A stretch of DNA of 64,000 bases, from the NCBI GenBank assembly GCA_035048495.1, contig CM068540.1, positions 7,176,829 to 7,240,828 on the forward strand. Reading direction: 5' to 3'. The notes under the pieces are model-generated. The model was not told where the DNA came from. It saw nothing but the letters and a program-made list of their open reading frames with translations, and searched no databases. A program made the translations under genes and the position numbers. Positions within the stretch are counted from its first letter, which is position 1. Each line of letters starts with the position of its first letter. Below, piece by piece: positions 57,638-64,000 of the stretch. The stretch comes from Euptelea pleiosperma (taxonomy: Eukaryota; Streptophyta; Magnoliopsida; Ranunculales; Eupteleaceae).

Positions 57638-58599
57638 CTAGTAATCAATAGCCCGTGCTAAAGCACGGGCACTGTTAAAATAATTTACATATTGAAATAA
57701 TTTTTTTGACATGCCCAATAATAGCATAAATGACAATATTCATAATCTAACCAAGAAAACTCATACATCTAATTATTGCTTAGTAGAGGAAACACGATGC
57801 TTGCAGCGCCAACAATTTTTGTACATTGTTATCCCAATCCTAAACTTTATCCTCCTCTACTGCATCAATGCTCAGTTTTAATGGCAAATTTCAGAGCATC
57901 CTGCACCAGATAATCCAATCTTAGTGGATTCATTGGTGGAGAGTAGGGAATAGATAAAAATGATTTCTTTTGACGACGATGAGAATGGGATGTAGGTTTT
58001 TTGAAGGTCCTAAATCCAAATTTCATCATCCTTCTCTATGCAAAATCAACGTTCGTACCGCATTTAATGGCGATTTTCAAATCTTCCCTCACTAGATAAT
58101 CTAATCTTAGTGGATGCGTTGGGTGGAGAGTAGGGAATAGATAAAAGAGGATTTATTTTGTAGGCACGTGAGAATGAGACGTAATGTTTTAGAAGGAAAT
58201 CAAATAATTTTTATAGAGACGTTTTTAAAAATTGATGGAGAGATTTTAGAAAATAATTGAGGAATGGTGCGATGTTTTAAAAGCTGATGGAGAGATTTTA
58301 GGAAATAATTGGAGAATGGTGCGACGTTTTGGAAATAGAATATGTAAAGGAAAGTTTTAGGGAAAGAAGAAGTTGTAAAGACTGAAGAGGAGTTTAAGGA
58401 GAAGAAAAGACAATCTTGGTTGGAAGAAGAAAAGGTTTGGAGAAGGAAGAGTCCAAAAGAAGACGTTTTGGAGAAGGAAAGTTTTCAAAAGGTAACATTA
58501 ATTTTGGTTGAGAGAATAAATATGGGTATTTTTGGAAAAAAAACGATGTAAAAAAGATGTAGAGAGCGCCACCTCAGCAGTGCCGAGCTTTAGTATAGA
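57638..58599 (-). mobile_element. Helitron H2 (non-autonomous, 0.96 kb)
   Basis: The 3' CTAG at 57641-57638 (then T), hairpin 'gcccgtgctttagcacgggc' (57651-57670) and 5' 'tctatactaaagctcggcac' at 58599 are of the same family as H1. The first ~80 nt from the 5' end closely match H1. It contains an internal ~186-bp duplication ('agataatc-aatcttagtgga' at 57908 and 58094). Confidence 0.85.
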
Positions 58600-58619
58600 T
58601 AATAGATATATATATATAG

Positions 58620-59035
58620 ATTTTTTATTTATGGTATGAGAGGTATTACATAGTATAAAAGGTTTTCTATTTAAGAAAGAGAAAGATATATTAAGAATTG
58701 AAAGAAGGTGGAGAATTTTATTTATGGTAAATAGGGATAGATTTATTAAAATAAGAAAGAGAACGTGTTTTTATTGGTAGGGAAATTAAGAATTGATGAG
58801 GGATTTAAGGAGAGATTTATTAAAATAAGAAAGAGAACACGTCTTTATTGGTAGGGAAATTAAGAATTGATGAGGGATTTAAGGAGATGTATAGTTATGA
58901 GAATGAGTAAATAGAGGAGAGATAAAGTTGAGTGTAGGGATATTTTTGAAAAAAATATGGAGGGTATTTTCGGAAAAAATGTTGAAAAAAAGATGGAGAG
59001 AGCGCCACCTCAACAGTGCCGAGCTTTAGTATAGA
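58620..59035 (-). mobile_element. Helitron H3, 5' part only
   Basis: The 5' end 'tctatactaaagctcggcac' at 59035 and the following ~80 nt match H1 and H2, but no hairpin or CTAG is found before H2 begins. A 74-bp tandem duplication (units from 58741 and 58815) lies within. Confidence 0.65.
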
Positions 59036-59394
59036 TAATAGATTAGAAGTAATGAACGAAATGTGTCTTTATTGTGTTTAATAAGTGTATAATAGTCAAT
59101 CAAAAGTTTTTCTGAAATCGGTAGTATAGTTAAGCTCTGCTTTGTTCCACAGCACGTTTTGATGCTTGGGAATCTTGATGTAGTCGACGACGAGTGGTCC
59201 TCAAAGCGCATATTTTTGGACCACTGATCGCATAGATGCTTCTCCCACCCTTGGTGGATATACACATAGAAAATCATCCAGATTAGTTTATCTCTAGCCA
59301 GTAGATTTAGCACTTTTTAGCCGTCAGATATACGCAATTGTTTTGGATACTAAATCCAATCGCTAGAAGTCATCAAGTAAGCTGATTATGGGTG
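59036..59394. mobile_element. Foldback family copy and flanking DNA
   Basis: 'tggatatacacatagaaaat', 'cagattagtttatctctagc' and the inverse half 'gctagaagtcatcaagtaag' (about 59205-59440) place a copy of the dispersed foldback family at the edge of the duplicated segment. Confidence 0.5.
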
Positions 59395-59794
59395 TGAATA
59401 CCCACTAAGAGGGGGACAAACACCCATGCGGTCAGTGGGTTATGAAGGGCCACTCCTCATTTCGATGAATGAGGACAAACTCATCATTTCGATGCTTTAC
59501 ATGAGATCCAACAAAACAGGCGACGGAAATGTCAAGACCTACCTGGATTCTTGTAACCATCATTCCTTATCAGCATCTACGTGTTTAACTTCCACGTCAT
59601 ACCTCGCTGCATCCTCGTGGACGCTTCTCTCTGTCTCTATTGCTGACCGTAAAAAATAAATGATCAGATCAGGTCCACTTTTTTACACGAGAAAAAAAAA
59701 CCTTCAATATGGCGTTAATATAAGGAATTTTTTTTGGAACCACCCACATTTCGATTCTCGGTGGATCTAAGCCTTGTGTAGATCATGTTTTGGG

Positions 59795-60050
59795 GTCCAT
59801 ACTGACCACGTTGGTGTTTAGTCCAACCCTTGGTGGATATACTCACCAAAAATCATCCTGATTGGTTATCTCTAGCCATTAGATTTAAGCACTTTTTGAG
59901 TTATTTTAGCCATTGGATTCAAGCATGTCTTTTGTACACTACATACAACGGCTTGGAAATCATTAACAAAGTTGGTTTTTGGTGTGTAGACGTCCCACCA
60001 TGGGGTGGGCTAAACACCCACCGTGGTCAGTGGGGCCCAAAAACATGCGC
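59795..60050. mobile_element. Foldback family copy in the DC1-B promoter region
   Basis: Counterpart of the copy upstream of DC1-A: 'cctgattggttatctctag' and the inverse half '...gtagacgtcccaccatgggg'. It probably predates the duplication. Confidence 0.55.
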
Positions 60051-60385
60051 TACATCAGGCTACTTATAAGGGACGTCAGTGATGGAATTTCTCAATTCAA
60101 AATTTCAAAGTTGTGGGTCCCACTAGAAGATTTGTTAGGTAACAGTTGGCTCCATCGGATGCAGGCATGCATAAAATCATCTGTGACGAGATCATTGGTG
60201 TAATAGTCTCAATCAACTCAAATGGCCATTTTTTAATTTCACGACGTGAAGTGTGAAACAGAAGACTTTCTTTTACGAAGTCAATCAACACCACCTTGCC
60301 TACTCCGAATTTCTCAATCCAGAATCCAGATAATTAATTAACTCTTCTGTGTTTGCATCTTATTTGTTTTCTCTCTAAATGCTCT

Positions 60386-60392
60386 ATAAAAA
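60386..60392 (+). promoter_or_regulatory. TATA box of DC1-B
   Basis: 'tataaaa' 66 bp before the ATG, in sequence nearly identical to the DC1-A promoter ('ctctataaaaaacctccatc'). Confidence 0.7.
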
Positions 60393-60451
60393 ACCTCCAT
60401 CCATGACCTGGAGAGCTTGTCAAAGAAAGACACAGATAGAGAGGGAGGGCG

Positions 60452-61456
60452 ATGGGGAAGCTGATCATGGAAAACAAGCCTCAGGTCATGCACTTCAGTC
60501 ATGACCACCCATTAGAACTGATTAGCAACCTTACTCCAACAAACAACACTACTTGTTTTGGGTGCGGGATCTCCGTCACCTCTGGCATGGACTTCTACAC
60601 TTGTAGGACCTGCTGTTTCACCCTCCACCGCCATTGCTTTGATCTGCCAAGGAAAATTAAACACCCCGGCCATCAAAACCATGACCTCTTTCTTCTCCCC
60701 AAACCTACAAATGCCAATGGTACATTTGACTGCATAGCCTGTGCACGCCGTGGTTCTGGCTTCTTTTACACTTGCCATGTCTGTGGGCTTGATTATCATG
60801 TCCTATGCTTGGTGATGCCCCTTTCCATCACCCACCAATCTCACCCTCATCACCCACTACAACTTGAATTCTCTCCTCCTTATGATGGTGAGAAAGCTTT
60901 TAGATGCGATGTATGCGGTAACCCGGGTTCTAATCATTGGCTTTACCGGTGCAACGGGTGCCAATACGATGTGCATCTTAGTTGTGCTACTTCTAATCAA
61001 AGATCAGAATCTCAACCTCAGTATCAATCAAGGTCACCCATTGAAGCTCCAACAATGCCGGCCGGGTACAACACGAACACTACAGGTTTTTATACAAGTG
61101 CTCCACAGTTCAACCCAAGTGCTAGTTATGCTGACCAGCAAAGTAATTATGCTAATAATGTTGTGCAGCAGCCTAATGGGAATTACTTTAATCAAGCTGG
61201 AAGCTATGGATTTAATCAAGCAGCTGTTGTTCGGCCCAACGGATCGATGATGGGTGTCCCACAAGTTAATCAAGGGTATGGTTACGCTAATCAGCCAGCT
61301 TTTGGTTCTAATCAAATGAGTATGGGGAATGGTATGACAGGGCTTCTAGTAGGAGGAGCTGCTGCTGGTATGGGGCAGGCAGCTGGTGAAGAGGCTATAC
61401 GGGCTGTAATCGGTGGTGACAGATCAGGTTCTTCCGATCAGAGTAGTGTTGGATAA
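60452..61456 (+). CDS. DC1-domain protein (three Cys/His modules), DC1-B
   Basis: A single-exon 334-residue frame, paralog of DC1-A with the same three modules (residues ~14-66, 71-123, 128-179) and all metal-ligand Cys/His conserved. Module 1 has 'CRTCCFTLHRHC', an extra Cys in place of the Gly of DC1-A. The Gln/Asn-rich tail is longer by about 32 residues, containing 'YADQQSNYANNVVQQPNG' and 'NYFNQAGSYGFNQAA'; DC1-A lacks this block. The C-terminal Gly/Ala patch 'GLLVGGAAAGMGQAAGEEAI' is retained. Both copies keep open frames and promoters, so both may be expressed. Function as for DC1-A: zinc-binding and possibly membrane-associated, specific role unknown. 'aataaa' at 61524-61529. Confidence 0.93.
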   Translation: MGKLIMENKPQVMHFSHDHPLELISNLTPTNNTTCFGCGISVTSGMDFYTCRTCCFTLHRHCFDLPRKIKHPGHQNHDLFLLPKPTNANGTFDCIACARRGSGFFYTCHVCGLDYHVLCLVMPLSITHQSHPHHPLQLEFSPPYDGEKAFRCDVCGNPGSNHWLYRCNGCQYDVHLSCATSNQRSESQPQYQSRSPIEAPTMPAGYNTNTTGFYTSAPQFNPSASYADQQSNYANNVVQQPNGNYFNQAGSYGFNQAAVVRPNGSMMGVPQVNQGYGYANQPAFGSNQMSMGNGMTGLLVGGAAAGMGQAAGEEAIRAVIGGDRSGSSDQSSVG

Positions 61457-61575
61457 AACATTACGAGTGGCCGGGCTTGAAGCTCCGATTACAACTGAAT
61501 CTTGTTTAGCTATATCAAAGTTTAATAAATTTTGAAGTTTTTTAAATCAACTTTAATTTTGATTTTGCAAAGGTC

Positions 61576-62180
<605 letters not shown>

Positions 62181-62565
62181 CCCAAGGTCAAATGTCTTGG
62201 TCATATTTGGCATTTTAGGACTATAGGCCCTCGAAAATAGGGTGAATTATTAAGATCGCCTTGTACTTTGTGAAATTAGTAAGATGACCATTGGTCAACA
62301 TCACTGACTTAGGCGACAATTATATTAAGAAGAGAGCTGCAACAAGGTGTTTTAATGATGTAGAATTAATGGATGGAACAGTTGATGGATCCAGATAGTT
62401 TTCAATTGGGCCTAAAAATCTATATAACTCAGAATTAGATGAATCATATATGCAAATTCAAGCTCTTGACAAGATCTATAGAGTTGAAAAGTCAAATATC
62501 TCAGCCCTGTAGATTTAAGCCAAATTCCCTTGTTTAAGAGGTCAAATTGCCATTCGAAGGTCAAA

Positions 62566-64000
62566 CCACTACAACAAAATTGACCTTTAATGGTGTTTAG
62601 AAAACGCCATACATGACATTTTATAGAGTTCATAGAATGCCATAAAAACGCTGTAAAAGGCTATGTCATGCTTTTCTTAATTAATCAATAGCGTTCTATG
62701 CACGCTATATATTAATGGTGTTTTCTGAAAGCCATAAAAGTATAACGTCTATGAACGCCATTAATAAAATTTTGAACTCCATTGTTTAAGACTATTTAAT
62801 GAGCTATTGGGACAAGCATGGCATTTAAGGAACACCATCATTTAATTTTATAAAGTCATGGCGTTGTATGAACACTATTGTTTTACTTTTTAGTTTTTTA
62901 AATAATGCTCCCATAATTTTCTCTATTAATATAATAAAATTACCTATGAAGATTCATACACAATCTAAAACACATCATTTACATTCCATACAATTAAATA
63001 ATAATAATTCTAATATTTGAAGACCAACACAGTATTAAAATATAGAATTCACTGTTTGATGTAAGTGTTAAATATAACAAGAACTCCCCTTACTATCCAT
63101 TTTTCCATTTAAATACAAAAGAGGACCCAATGGCTCCTCCCCCTTCCCCACAAAAAAAAAAAAAAAAAAAAAATTGGTCTAAGAAATGTCCAACTTGGCT
63201 CTTTTCTGAGTAAGAACTTTGTTAACTGGACCTAGTTGTTCCCGTAAATTTGATGAGTAGGAATCAAAGCAACTCATCTTCTTGAGTCCATCCCTCCTTG
63301 TTTATGGCCGAATTTAGATGATTGCAACCTGAAAGGAAATACATGCAAATCAACATATATTCTAACAAAATCATAGCACTTTGTATCCTTCAACGTGTCG
63401 TAGAGACATAATAATTTCTCTTTAAGAAAGAAATGTCAACATAATCTAATCTCCACTAATTAAACTAATATAGATCAATAAATATGCTCATATCTATAAA
63501 TATACTCATAGTTTCAGCAGATCACAATGATTTAATACACTTCTCTCTATGAATGAATCCCATTTGATAAAATATAAAAGGGAAAACAAAAAAAAATGCT
63601 ACAGTGCAAATAATTCCATCTCATATTTTATGCAAACAACTCCCATTACTTCAATTTGGTAGAAAAATCAACAACTTATAGACAATGAAATGTAATTTTC
63701 CCAAACAATTACTATCTATGTTTGATGTAATTATTCATGAAATAATTTGGGATGTTTGGTTTGTATGTATGTAGAAAATGAAAATTCTGACGAGGTAGAG
63801 ATGTGGAAATGAAAGTTCTATTGATTCTGATCTGGTATTGAAACAGGTTCAACAGAATTGGCTGGCCCCATTTTTTGGTTTTTGCAAGAAGGCTGATCTG
63901 CCTTTGCATGCTAGCGTGTTAACGGTTATATACCAGCTAAGCAACACCTTTGTCTGTGATCCCTGTCATACCCCACAATGATATTGATGTCAAGTTGCTG
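62566..64000 (+). mobile_element. Probable CACTA element, 5' end and subterminal repeats (right end not in window)
   Basis: It begins 'cactacaacaaaattgacc', the terminal motif of CACTA transposons, exactly where homology to the DC1-A flank stops. The next ~320 bp repeat 'aatggcgtt' / 'gaacgccatt' words in both orientations, as in CACTA subterminal regions. The rest (62900-64000) is AT-rich with a 20+ bp poly(A) at about 63150 and no recognised transposase. How far the element extends is unknown. Confidence 0.6.

Noticed and set aside
62566..64000. A host gene at the right edge of the window
   Set aside because: Short frames near 63300-63900 gave no recognisable motif; the region begins with a CACTA terminus and subterminal repeats.

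Overview
The window looks like nuclear DNA of a flowering plant. Evidence: GT-AG introns up to about 10.6 kb, plant gene families (a plant MTP-type zinc transporter, DC1-domain proteins, a plant mobile domain), and many degenerate transposable elements (Copia and Gypsy retroelements with initiator-tRNA-Met primer sites, a LINE tail, a SINE, a MULE, Helitrons, foldback MITEs). The very large introns would fit a woody, TE-rich genome (magnoliid or basal eudicot), but the species is inference only.

Layout. (1) 716-12881, plus strand: the last five exons of a gene whose protein ends in a J-domain with an HPD motif; its 5' end lies outside the window. Its 10.6-kb first visible intron holds Copia fragments, a Gypsy integrase fragment, several LTRs and a tandem array of 241-250-bp units. 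(2) 12882-18755: intergenic, dominated by inverted-repeat elements, including at least four copies of a foldback family whose arms end in 'catacggtcag'. (3) 18756-37010, plus strand: a complete ten-exon MTP5-like cation-efflux gene (416 aa). Its introns contain a 2.9-kb Copia deletion derivative, a nest of inverted-repeat elements, a SINE and three local tandem duplications. (4) 37011-40898: more foldback copies, then a Helitron region with repeated 3' ends. (5) 41645-44087 and 59395-62565: a duplicated segment, each copy carrying one intact single-exon three-module DC1 gene (302 and 334 aa) with a matching TATA box and flanks. (6) Between the DC1 genes: a MULE at about 44.15-49.6 kb with long terminal inverted repeats, a MURA-like transposase and a convergent plant-mobile-domain gene, both damaged; then AT-rich DNA, foldback elements and a head-to-tail Helitron series (54816-59035). 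(7) 62566-64000: what looks like the start of a CACTA element.

Only four loci look like host protein-coding genes: the J-domain gene, MTP5-like, DC1-A and DC1-B. Nothing suggests they share a pathway. No tRNA, rRNA, CRISPR or prokaryotic feature was found. The most interesting signals are the architecture of the mobile DNA and the paired DC1 segments, which act as natural before/after comparisons for TE insertions. Splice sites, domains and repeat boundaries were read by eye and none was checked by a search.
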